Source of the DNA: Rhodospirillaceae bacterium
GTDB lineage: Bacteria; Pseudomonadota; Alphaproteobacteria; DSM-16000; Inquilinaceae
NCBI GenBank assembly: GCA_020638595.1
Contig: JACKIG010000020.1
Span: 1 to 63,305 of the forward strand
Length of the DNA stretch: 63,305 bases
Reading direction: 5' to 3'
The position numbers were made by a program, and so were the translations under genes. A model generated the notes under the pieces. The model was not told the DNA's origin. It was given only the letters and a program-made list of their open reading frames with translations, and searched no databases. Shown piece after piece: positions 17,563 through 25,337 of the stretch (positions within the stretch are counted from its first letter, which is position 1; the number at the start of each line of letters is the position of its first letter).

Positions 17563-18804
17563 ATGAGGACGTTGAAGACGGCAAAGACCCTGGCCTGCGG
17601 CGCCCTGCTCGCCGGCACGACGCTGGCGGCGGCAGGCCCCGCCCACGCGCTGACCGACGACGGCAGGTTCCTGATCTATCTGTCGTTGAGCTATTCGGGC
17701 AATTCCTGGCAGAGCGAGGCTGCCAATATCGTCAAGGCGCTGGCCCAGACGCCGCCCTATGACGAGATGGTTGAACTGGTGGAAGTGATCTCCGGCACCG
17801 ACCCGCAGGCGCAGATCTCGGACTACGAGAGCATGATCGCCGCCGGGGCCGACGGCATCGTCAGCTTCCCGATCTCGTCCACCGCGCTGAACCGCGTCGT
17901 GCGCCGGGGCTGCGAAGAAGGCGTGCTGTTCTTCATGTACGACGCCACGGTGACGGAACAGTGCGCGTACAACATCAGCTACATCACCTCCGGCTTCGGC
18001 GAGAACACCGCCCAGGCGCTGGTCAATGCGATGGGCGGCGAGGGCAAGATCTTCCTGTCCCGCGGGGTGCCCGGCAATTCGGTGGACGAGCGCCACACCA
18101 ACGGCGCCATGCACATCTTCGACCAGTATCCCGGCATCGAGGTCGTTGCCGAGTACTACAGCTACTGGGACGACCGGACGACCCAGCAGGAAACCGCGAT
18201 GGCCCTGGCGGCGCACCCGGACGTCGACGGCATCTGGGCGCAGGCCGGTGAGTTCGGCGCGATCCAGGCGCTGTTGCAGGCCGACCCCAACCGGCTTGTG
18301 CCCGTGACCGGCGAGAATTCCAACGGCTTCCGGCTGGCGCTGGCCAACCCCGACTATCAGGCCGTCGGGCTGGCCGGCGTATCCGCGGGCTCGCCGCCGG
18401 CGCAGTCGGGCTATGCCTTCAAGCTGATGATGGAGATCCTGCAGGGCCAGCGCGAGCCGCTGCCCGTCGGCGAGCGCAACATCGAATATCCGCTGCCGTG
18501 GGTGCCCGCGGATGCCGTCACCCTGTGCGAGGGCGATACCTTCGCCGACGGCTGCAACGCCTTCCCCGAAGGACTGGTCCCTGGCTCGTTCGTGACCGAG
18601 GTCTTCAATCCGGTGCTGCTGCCGGAGCTGTCGCTCGCCTCCGCACTGGAAGGCGAACCGACGCCGGGCGCCACCATCCAGCCGCTGCCGGCCGACGTCG
18701 TCGTCGCGGCCCCGAATGAGCCCGGCATCAACTGCCAGCGTTGCGAGCCGCCGGCGGACCTCTACTCGCTGACCAAGGTCGAGCCCACGGTCGAACCGAA
18801 CTGA
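17563..18804 (+). CDS. Ribose-type ABC transporter substrate-binding protein
   Basis: A 413-residue periplasmic binding protein of the Peripla_BP_4 (RbsB-like) family. A signal peptide ends near AGPAHA (residue ~28). The ATG at 17563 follows GGAGGAA at ideal distance, so the in-frame ATG at 17548 is not used. It is longer than typical RbsB proteins (~300). The last ~90 residues form an extension containing cysteines (CEGDTFADGC and NCQRC), and the core also has cysteines (RRGCEEG, EQCAYN), which could form periplasmic disulfides. It delivers the unknown substrate to the permeases encoded upstream. Confidence 0.85.
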   Translation: MRTLKTAKTLACGALLAGTTLAAAGPAHALTDDGRFLIYLSLSYSGNSWQSEAANIVKALAQTPPYDEMVELVEVISGTDPQAQISDYESMIAAGADGIVSFPISSTALNRVVRRGCEEGVLFFMYDATVTEQCAYNISYITSGFGENTAQALVNAMGGEGKIFLSRGVPGNSVDERHTNGAMHIFDQYPGIEVVAEYYSYWDDRTTQQETAMALAAHPDVDGIWAQAGEFGAIQALLQADPNRLVPVTGENSNGFRLALANPDYQAVGLAGVSAGSPPAQSGYAFKLMMEILQGQREPLPVGERNIEYPLPWVPADAVTLCEGDTFADGCNAFPEGLVPGSFVTEVFNPVLLPELSLASALEGEPTPGATIQPLPADVVVAAPNEPGINCQRCEPPADLYSLTKVEPTVEPN

Positions 18805-18962
18805 TCCCAGCTCCCCCCGTCCGCGCCCGAGGTCTCGCAGAGACACGGGCGCGGGCGGTGGGCGAATGGATGCATGGAACGGCATCAAGGCCGGACTTCG
18901 CCGGTGATGGAATCGGCGGAAAGCCCGGCGGATCACCCCGATGCATGTGCAGGAGTAGCGCC

Positions 18963-20288
18963 ATGATCAATCAACTGAAGCGCGGAAAGCCGGAGGCGGA
19001 GCGGTCCGAAGACGATGCCGAGGTACGCGCCGTCGTCGAAGCGACGCTGGAGAGCGTCCGCACCCGCGGCGACGCCGCCGTGCGGGAGCTGTCGGCCAAG
19101 TTCGACGGGTACGAGCCGGAAAGCTTTCGCCTGTCAGCCGGGCAGATCGAAGCCCTGATGTCGAAAGTCACCGCACAGGAGATGAATGACATCCGGTTCG
19201 CGCATGACCAGATCCGCGGGTTCGCCGAGGCCCAGCGCGCCTCGATGACCGATATCGAGGTAGAGCCTCTGCCGGGCGTCATCCTGGGGCACCGCAACAT
19301 CCCGGTGCAGTCGGTCGGGTGCTACGTCCCGGGCGGCAAGTTCCCGATGGTCGCATCAGCCCATATGTCGGTGCTGACCGCTTCGGTGGCCGGGGTCCCG
19401 CGCATCGTCGCCGCCACGCCGCCGTTCAAGGGCGAGCCGAACCCGGCCGCCATCGCCGCCATGCAAATCGGCGGGGCGCACGAGATCTACGTGCTCGGCG
19501 GGATCCAGGCTATCGGTGCCATGGCGCTGGGGACCGAGACCATCAAGCCCGTCCACATGCTGGTCGGCCCGGGCAATGCCTATGTCGCGGAAGCCAAGCG
19601 CCAGCTGTTCGGGCGTGTCGGCATCGACCTGCTGGCCGGCCCGACCGAGACGCTGGTCATCGCCGACACGACGGTGGATGCGGAGATGTGCGCGACCGAT
19701 CTGCTCGGCCAGGCCGAGCACGGGTACAACTCGCCGGCCGTGCTGGTCACCAATTCCCGCAAGCTCGCCGACGAAACGATGGCCGAGGTGGACCGTCTGC
19801 TGGCCATTCTGCCGACGGCGAACACGGCCGCCGTCTCGTGGCGCGATTACGGCGAGGTCTATGTCTGCGACACCTATGAGGAGATGCTGGCCGTCGCCAA
19901 CGACCTCTCCTTCGAGCACGTGCAGGTGATGACGGACCGCGACGACTGGTTCCTGGAACACATGACCTGCTACGGCGCGCTGTTCCTGGGGCCGCGCACC
20001 AACGTCGCCAATGGCGACAAGGTCATCGGCACCAACCACACCCTGCCGACCAAGAAGGCCGGCCGTTATACCGGCGGCCTGTGGGTCGGCAAGTTCCTGA
20101 AGACCCATTCCTACCAGAAGGTGATGACGGACGAGGCGGCGGCGATGATCGGCGAGTACTGCTCGCGGCTCTGCATCCTCGAAGGCTTCGTTGCCCATGC
20201 CGAACAGGCAAATGTGCGGGTACGACGCTATGGTGGGCTGAACGTCCCGTATGGCGCGCCTGCCCAGCCGCGGCTGGTCGCCGAATAG
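18963..20288 (+). CDS. Histidinol-dehydrogenase-like NAD-dependent dehydrogenase (HpsN-type paralogue)
   Basis: A 441-residue member of the HisD superfamily. The zinc- and catalysis-related motifs are present: LLGQAEHGYNSPA (Gln, His), SFEHVQVMT (Glu-His pair), NGDKVIGTNHTLPT (Asp) and EGFVAHAEQA (His). The genomic setting is catabolic, not histidine biosynthesis: it sits between a sugar-type importer and a LacI regulator. HisD paralogues in such settings include HpsN, which oxidises (R)-2,3-dihydroxypropane-1-sulfonate to sulfolactate using two NAD+. A similar alcohol-to-acid four-electron oxidation is my inference here. There are no sulfolyase or TRAP genes nearby, so a sulfonate substrate is not established. 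The ATG at 18963 follows GCAGGAGTAGCG. Confidence 0.75.
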   Translation: MINQLKRGKPEAERSEDDAEVRAVVEATLESVRTRGDAAVRELSAKFDGYEPESFRLSAGQIEALMSKVTAQEMNDIRFAHDQIRGFAEAQRASMTDIEVEPLPGVILGHRNIPVQSVGCYVPGGKFPMVASAHMSVLTASVAGVPRIVAATPPFKGEPNPAAIAAMQIGGAHEIYVLGGIQAIGAMALGTETIKPVHMLVGPGNAYVAEAKRQLFGRVGIDLLAGPTETLVIADTTVDAEMCATDLLGQAEHGYNSPAVLVTNSRKLADETMAEVDRLLAILPTANTAAVSWRDYGEVYVCDTYEEMLAVANDLSFEHVQVMTDRDDWFLEHMTCYGALFLGPRTNVANGDKVIGTNHTLPTKKAGRYTGGLWVGKFLKTHSYQKVMTDEAAAMIGEYCSRLCILEGFVAHAEQANVRVRRYGGLNVPYGAPAQPRLVAE

Positions 20289-20295
20289 AACTGAG

Positions 20296-21387
20296 ATGGG
20301 GTTCATGGCGCGAGACAAGCTGCCGGCCGGCGGGGCCGATGGGAAACGCCGGCCGGGTGCGGGCTCCAGACGCGGTGGCGGGCGGATTACCGTGCGCGAC
20401 ATCGCCGACGAGCTCGGCATCTCCGTGGCAACGGTCTCGCGCGCCTTCACCAAGGATGCGGTGATCGCCGACGAGACGCGCCAACGGGTGCTGGAAGCCG
20501 CGGAGTTCATGGGCTACCAGCCCAACCCGTTCGCGCGCAGCCTGATCACGCGGCGCAGCCAGATTGCCGGCCTGGTCGCGGCCGACATCACCAACCCGTT
20601 CTATCCGGAGGTGCTGGTCCACCTGACCAAGCGCCTGCAAGAGGCCGGATTGCAGACGATGCTGTTCTTCGCAGGCCAAGGCGGCAAGGTGGACGACGTG
20701 CTGCCGACCTTGCTGCAATACAGCCCCGACATCGCCATCGTGCTGGCAGCGACCATGTCGTCGGCGATGGTGTCGTCCTGCCATGAGGCCGGCACGCCGG
20801 TGCTGCTGTTCAACCGGTACGTGCCCGGCACCGGTGCTGCCGCCGTCTGCTGCGACAACTATCGCGGCGGACGGCTGGTGGCGGAGATGCTGGCGAAATC
20901 GGGCCATCACCGTCTCGCCTACATCACCGGTCTTTCCGATACGAGCACCAACCTGGACCGCATGCGCGGCTTTATAGAGGCTTCGGGCGACCTTGGCCTG
21001 CCGGCGCCGGCGATCGAAGAGGGCGGGCGCTTCAGCTACGAGGCCGGCTATGACGCCATCAAGCGGCTGCTGGACCGGCAGAGGCCACCGGACGCGGTGT
21101 TCTGCGCCAACGACATCGTCGCCATCGGCGCGCTGGATGCGGCACGGCGCGAACTGGGGCTGTCGATCCCCAGGGACCTGTCGATCATCGGCTTCGACGA
21201 CATCCCCATGGCGGCGTGGCCGTCCTATTCGCTGACCACGGTGCGCCAGCCGCTGAACGCCATGATCGACGTATCGCTCGACGAGATCGAGCGCCTGCTG
21301 CGCGGCAAGGACGCCGTGGGCGAGGAACATTTTCTGCCGGGCCGGCTGATCCGCCGCAGCTCCGCCCGATTGGAGGAGGTGGAATGA
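20296..21387 (+). CDS. LacI-family transcriptional regulator of the sugar-like cluster
   Basis: A 363-residue regulator. A basic Gly/Arg-rich leader of ~30 residues precedes the helix-turn-helix VRDIADELGISVATVSRAF. The hinge helix (NPFARSLITRRS) and a periplasmic-binding-protein-like effector domain follow. It starts only 7 bp after the HpsN-like gene. In-frame ATGs at 20296 and 20305 are both possible; an upstream start at 20251 would overlap the previous gene. It probably represses transcription from the two matching operators at 13748 and 17403 and is released by the imported compound or a metabolite. Autoregulation follows if it is co-transcribed from the second operator. Confidence 0.88.
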   Translation: MGFMARDKLPAGGADGKRRPGAGSRRGGGRITVRDIADELGISVATVSRAFTKDAVIADETRQRVLEAAEFMGYQPNPFARSLITRRSQIAGLVAADITNPFYPEVLVHLTKRLQEAGLQTMLFFAGQGGKVDDVLPTLLQYSPDIAIVLAATMSSAMVSSCHEAGTPVLLFNRYVPGTGAAAVCCDNYRGGRLVAEMLAKSGHHRLAYITGLSDTSTNLDRMRGFIEASGDLGLPAPAIEEGGRFSYEAGYDAIKRLLDRQRPPDAVFCANDIVAIGALDAARRELGLSIPRDLSIIGFDDIPMAAWPSYSLTTVRQPLNAMIDVSLDEIERLLRGKDAVGEEHFLPGRLIRRSSARLEEVE

Positions 21388-21965
21388 GGACAACCGCAGG
21401 CCCCGCCGCCGCCACGGCCGGGCACATCCATCGCGCGGATTGCAGCATCTGGGACACGCCGGACGATGCCCGGCCGGAGGCCATCGCCGCCTCCGGGCTG
21501 GAGGACGAGGCGGTGATCGCCTATCTCGGCACCGTCCGGCCGATCTACGACGCCCTGGGCCGCGTGCTCGGGCAGCTGAGCGGGCTGCTGCTGCTTGCCT
21601 CGACCGGCGGGCGATCCGGCCTCGACCTCGATCGCGGCATGTACCGGACGGCCACCGGCCAGCTTGGCGAGGCTGCGGAGCGGCTGCGCGCCGTCCGCGT
21701 GCCCGCCGCCGCCGCCCGCCATCACGCTCGCCTCGCGGCCATCGCCGAGACCCTGGGCGAGGTGGCCCGTGCGCTCGACCGTGCTCCGGTACGCCGGTTG
21801 GACGACCACAGCCTGCGGCCGGCCGCCGCCCTGGTCGACCAGCTGTCCGCGGGGCAGCGCCTGCTGATCTCGGTGTCCGAACCGCGTGCCGGCATGACGC
21901 CGGTGGACTTCTCAGGGGCCTGCTGTTCGTGCGGCGCCAAGGCCGTCGCCCCTGCAACCGCCTGA
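21384..21965 (+). CDS. Hypothetical protein with C-terminal CCSCG motif
   Basis: A 193-residue protein that I do not recognise. The start overlaps the LacI stop (ATGA) with GGAGGAGG upstream, so it is clearly translated as part of the operon. It is largely alpha-helical and Ala/Arg/Leu-rich. The start contains HIHRADCSIWDTPDD and the end contains SGACCSCGAKAVAP, a cysteine cluster that could bind metal. There is no signal peptide or membrane segment. Its fixed position between the regulator and the hydrolase suggests a pathway-specific role, but nothing in the sequence shows which. Confidence 0.7.
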   Translation: MRTTAGPAAATAGHIHRADCSIWDTPDDARPEAIAASGLEDEAVIAYLGTVRPIYDALGRVLGQLSGLLLLASTGGRSGLDLDRGMYRTATGQLGEAAERLRAVRVPAAAARHHARLAAIAETLGEVARALDRAPVRRLDDHSLRPAAALVDQLSAGQRLLISVSEPRAGMTPVDFSGACCSCGAKAVAPATA

Positions 21966-21995
21966 TCATCACGAAAATCAACGGGAGGAAACGCG

Positions 21996-22883
21996 ATGTC
22001 GCGCTATTCGATCCACGTCCTCGAATACTCGTTTGTCCCAAACTATCACAAGAGCGGGGTGCTCTACGGCGCCCATAACCAGGGATACGTCAAGCTTCCC
22101 TATTGCTACACGCTGATCCGCAGCGACGACCATGTGGCGCTGGTCGATGTCGGCTACAACCACAAGGACTATGGCGAGCACCTGGCCGTGAAGTTCGGCG
22201 TCGAGAACTGGCGCAGCCCGGCCGTCGTGCTGGCCGAATGCGGGCTGAAGCCGGAAGACGTGAACACCGTCTTCATCACCCATGCCCATTTCGACCATTT
22301 CGGCTGTGTTGAGGATTTCCCCAACGCCCGCTTCTACATCCAGCGCGACGAGATCGAGAAATGGGTGTGGGCGATGTCGCTGCCGGAGCGCATGCGCTGG
22401 ATGATGATCGCCGTCGATCCCGGCGACATCCTGCGCGGCGTCAAGCTGGCCGCCGATGGCCGCCTGACCGTCGTCGACGGCAGCGTCGAAGACGTGCTGC
22501 CCGGCATCGACCTGCATGTCGCCCGCGACAGCCACACCTTCGGGTCGATGTGGGTGACGGTCCGCAACGACGGCAAGTCGCCGTCCGAGGATACCTGGGT
22601 GATGGCGGGCGATCTGGTCTACCAGTTCGACAATATCGACGGCGATGGGTCCAGCGTCGACGTGAAGAGCATGTACACGCCGGTCGGCCTCGCCGTCGGC
22701 AGCCAGATGAACCTGATCCTCGCCACCGAGGAGATGATGAAGCAGACGGGCTACGAGGCCAGGCGCATCATCCCCATCCACGAGGAGCGGCTGAAGGACC
22801 GGTTCCCGTCGCGCATCACCGCCGACAACCTGCGCATCAGCGAAATCTGCCTCGCCGACGGCGCGGCATCGCTGGTCTCATGA
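21996..22883 (+). CDS. Metallo-beta-lactamase-fold hydrolase, AHL-lactonase-like
   Basis: A 295-residue cytoplasmic enzyme of the metallo-beta-lactamase superfamily. The binuclear zinc motif is THAHFDHFG (His96, His98, Asp100, His101), with later ligands probably His178 in RDSHTFGSM, Asp in MAGDLVY and the final His in IIPIHEERL. Automated pipelines usually call such proteins N-acyl-homoserine lactonases, but the catabolic operon argues for hydrolysis of a pathway lactone. GGGAGGAA precedes the start, and the stop overlaps the next gene (ATGA). Confidence 0.8.
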   Translation: MSRYSIHVLEYSFVPNYHKSGVLYGAHNQGYVKLPYCYTLIRSDDHVALVDVGYNHKDYGEHLAVKFGVENWRSPAVVLAECGLKPEDVNTVFITHAHFDHFGCVEDFPNARFYIQRDEIEKWVWAMSLPERMRWMMIAVDPGDILRGVKLAADGRLTVVDGSVEDVLPGIDLHVARDSHTFGSMWVTVRNDGKSPSEDTWVMAGDLVYQFDNIDGDGSSVDVKSMYTPVGLAVGSQMNLILATEEMMKQTGYEARRIIPIHEERLKDRFPSRITADNLRISEICLADGAASLVS

Positions 22884-23845
22884 GCGCCCCCACCGATATG
22901 GCCGGCAGGCCGGTCGCCGTCATCGGCGCCGGCCTGGTCGGGTCCGGGTGGGCCATCGTCTTCGCCCGTGCCGGGTTCGCCGTGCGGGTCTTCGACCAGA
23001 ACGCCGCGACGCTGGCGGCCTTCGGACAGGCGGTCGGCGACAGCCTGGCCGACCTCCAGCGCTTCGGCCTGGTCGACGATCCGGCGGCCATCGCCGCCCG
23101 CATGTCCGTCGCCGGCAGCCTGGCCGAGGCCGTCGACGGCGTGGCCTATGTGCAGGAGTCGGTGTTCGAACGGGTCGACGTCAAATGCGCGCTCTACGAA
23201 CAACTTGACGCGGTCCTGGGGCCGGAAACCATCGTGGGGTCTTCGTCCTCCGGCATTCCGGCGTCGGCATTCACCGAAGGGCTGGCCAGCCGCAGCCGCT
23301 GCCTGATCGCCCACCCGGTGAACCCGCCCTACCTGGTTCCGGTGGTCGAGCTGGTGCCCGCCCCCTGGACGGATGCGGCAGCCGTCGCGGCAACGCGGTC
23401 GCTGATGCAGGCGGTCGGACAGGTGCCGGTGACGCTGACGCGCGAGGTCCAGGGCTTCGTGCTGAACCGCCTGCAGGGCGCACTGCTGCGCGAGGCCTGG
23501 GCGCTGTTCGACGAAGGCTATTGTTCGGCCCAGGACATCGACAACACCGTCTGCCACGGGCTCGGGCTGCGCTGGTCGTTCATGGGGCCGTTCGAGACGA
23601 TCGACCTGAACGCGCCGGCGGGCGTGCGCGACTATGCCGAACGGCTGGGCGGGCTTTATCTCGATATCGTCCGCAGCCGCGCCGACCCGCAGCCCTGGGG
23701 GGACGCGCTGGTCGGCCGGGTGGAGGCCGAGCGTCGGGGCCGCCTGCCCCTGTCCGGGTTGCCGGGGCGTTGCCGTTGGCGCGACCAGCGGTTGATGGCC
23801 CTGGCGGCACACAAGCGGGCGATGGCCGAGGAAACGGGTGAGTGA
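22880..23845 (+). CDS. 3-hydroxyacyl-CoA-dehydrogenase-family enzyme, L-gulonate 3-dehydrogenase/lambda-crystallin-like
   Basis: A 321-residue NAD-dependent dehydrogenase. The N-terminal Rossmann motif is VIGAGLVGSGWAIVFARAGF. Catalytic-domain motifs include SSSSGIPAS and LIAHPVNPPYLVPVVELVP with the expected active-site His. The GLVGSGWA form and the NPPYLVP segment resemble lambda-crystallin/L-gulonate 3-dehydrogenase and L-carnitine dehydrogenase rather than true fatty-acid enzymes. It probably oxidises a free 3-hydroxy acid, which fits the product of a lactone-hydrolysing step by the preceding gene. The start overlaps the hydrolase stop. Confidence 0.78.
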   Translation: MSAPTDMAGRPVAVIGAGLVGSGWAIVFARAGFAVRVFDQNAATLAAFGQAVGDSLADLQRFGLVDDPAAIAARMSVAGSLAEAVDGVAYVQESVFERVDVKCALYEQLDAVLGPETIVGSSSSGIPASAFTEGLASRSRCLIAHPVNPPYLVPVVELVPAPWTDAAAVAATRSLMQAVGQVPVTLTREVQGFVLNRLQGALLREAWALFDEGYCSAQDIDNTVCHGLGLRWSFMGPFETIDLNAPAGVRDYAERLGGLYLDIVRSRADPQPWGDALVGRVEAERRGRLPLSGLPGRCRWRDQRLMALAAHKRAMAEETGE

Positions 23846-24608
23846 GCTGACCATGACGGTGTGGGACCGCTTTTCGCTGACAGGACAGACGGCGCTGATC
23901 ACCGGCGCAGGGCGCGGCCTCGGCCGAACCTGTGCCGCGGTCCTTGCCGAAGCAGGCGCCCATGTCGTGCTGGCGGCGCGATCGTCTGACGAACTGGCCG
24001 TGGCGGTGGAGGAGATCACGGCGGCGGGCGGCACGGCCGACGCCGTGACCCTCGACGTCTGCGACCGGGCGCAGGTGGACCGCGTGGTCGACGGGCTGAC
24101 GCGGCTTGACGTCCTGGTCAACAATGCCGGCACCAATGTGCCGCAGGCCTTCCTGGACGTGGACGAGGCCACCTTCGACCTCGTCAGCGGCATCAATCTC
24201 AAGGCCGCGTTCTTCACCGCCCAGGCGGCCGCCCGGCGCATGGCGGCGCAGGGCAAGGGCAGCATCATCAACATGACGTCCCAGGCCGGGCATGTCGCGC
24301 TGCCGCGGCGGTCGGTCTATTGCGCGACCAAGTTCGCGCTGGAGGGTCTGACCAAGGCCATGGCCCTGGACCTCAAGGGCACGGGCGTGCGCGCCAATGC
24401 CGTGGCGCCGACCTTCGTCGAAACGCCGATGACCCGGCCGTTCCTGGCCAATCCCGAGTTCAAGGCCTATGTCGACTCCAAGCTGATCTCCGGCCGCCTA
24501 GCCAGCGCCGACGACGTGGCCCTGGCGGTGCTCTTCCTCGCCTCGGACGCCTCGGCGATGGTCAACGGAACGTCGCTGCTGGTGGATGGCGGCTGGACGG
24601 CCCATTAG
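23838..24608 (+). CDS. Short-chain dehydrogenase/reductase
   Basis: A 256-residue classical SDR. The NAD(P)-binding motif is TGAGRGLGR, with NNAG at the active-site strand, a catalytic Ser in NMTSQAG and YCATK for the Tyr-Lys pair. It overlaps the previous gene. GAGGAA lies 4 nt before a GTG at 23838; the in-frame ATG at 23853 is an alternative with a poorer ribosome site. It probably catalyses one of the alcohol-ketone interconversions of the cluster. Its C-terminal VNGTSLLVDGGWTAH is typical. It is the last gene of the cluster before a sigma-54 promoter. Confidence 0.85.
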   Translation: MSELTMTVWDRFSLTGQTALITGAGRGLGRTCAAVLAEAGAHVVLAARSSDELAVAVEEITAAGGTADAVTLDVCDRAQVDRVVDGLTRLDVLVNNAGTNVPQAFLDVDEATFDLVSGINLKAAFFTAQAAARRMAAQGKGSIINMTSQAGHVALPRRSVYCATKFALEGLTKAMALDLKGTGVRANAVAPTFVETPMTRPFLANPEFKAYVDSKLISGRLASADDVALAVLFLASDASAMVNGTSLLVDGGWTAH

Positions 24609-24660
24609 GGCAGGCGGACATCAGGCTCCTGGCCCCCTGCGGACGAACGGACGCGCCCCT

Positions 24661-24676
24661 CGGCATGTGGTTTGCA
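24661..24676 (+). promoter_or_regulatory. Sigma-54-like (-24/-12) promoter for nasT-nasS
   Basis: CGGCATG-TGGT-TTGCA matches the sigma-54 consensus except at two positions (C for T, T for C), with the -12 box perfect and correct spacing. It ends 52 nt upstream of the nasT start. This implies the nitrate-responsive regulators are themselves under nitrogen control. Confidence 0.55.
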
Positions 24677-24728
24677 TCGTCGTGTTGCAATGCCGCATTC
24701 GAGGCGATGAGATCTGCGCACCGATCCG

Positions 24729-25337
24729 ATGTCCCGCGACCCAGAGGCCCGTCTGCGCGTGCTTGTCATCGACGAGGAGCCGATCCGGGCCTCGATTCTT
24801 GAAGAGGGACTGCTGACGGGCGGTGACGTTGTCGTCACGCGCATCAGCGAAATGCACGATCTGTTGGCACGCGTTGCCGCCATCGACCCGCAGGTCATCC
24901 TGATCGCGCTGGAGAACCCCAGCCGCGACACCTTGGAGCAGCTGCTGCAGGTGTCGCGGGACGGCACCCGGCCGGTGTGCCTGTTCGTCGACCAGACGGA
25001 CGGGGCACAGATGCAGGCCGCGATCGATGCCGGCGTGTCGGCCTATGTGGTCGACGGCCTGAAGAAGGAACGGGTGCGCCCCATCGCCGAGATGGCGATC
25101 CACCGGTTCAACGCCTTCGCGCGCCTGCGCCGCGAGCTGGAGGATGCGCGCAGCCAGCTGGCCGACCGCAAGGTGATCGAACGGGCCAAAGGCCTGCTGA
25201 TGCGTTCGCGCCGCATCGACGAAGAGGCGGCCTATCGCCTGTTGCAGCGCACGGCGATGAAGCAGAACAAGCGCCTGGCCGAGATCGCCCAGAGCCTGGT
25301 GACTGCCGCAGCCCTCTTGGACGAGACCGACCCATGA
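24729..25337 (+). CDS. nasT: ANTAR-domain RNA-binding antiterminator NasT
   Basis: A 202-residue protein with a receiver-like domain (about residues 8-125) and a C-terminal ANTAR RNA-binding domain (LADRKVIERAKGLLMRSRRIDEEAAYRLLQRTAM...). NasT proteins bind hairpins in the leader of nitrate assimilation mRNA and prevent termination, and NasS sequesters them when nitrate is absent. The position where receivers carry the phosphorylated Asp reads Ala60 (in VILIALENPSRD), consistent with control by protein binding rather than phosphorylation. It overlaps nasS by 4 bp. The likely target is the leader at 26768-26944. Confidence 0.9.
   Translation: MSRDPEARLRVLVIDEEPIRASILEEGLLTGGDVVVTRISEMHDLLARVAAIDPQVILIALENPSRDTLEQLLQVSRDGTRPVCLFVDQTDGAQMQAAIDAGVSAYVVDGLKKERVRPIAEMAIHRFNAFARLRRELEDARSQLADRKVIERAKGLLMRSRRIDEEAAYRLLQRTAMKQNKRLAEIAQSLVTAAALLDETDP

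Noticed and set aside
18963..20288. Calling this gene hisD (histidine biosynthesis)
   Set aside because: No his genes are nearby and the operon is catabolic with an importer and LacI control. Superfamily membership alone does not give the substrate.
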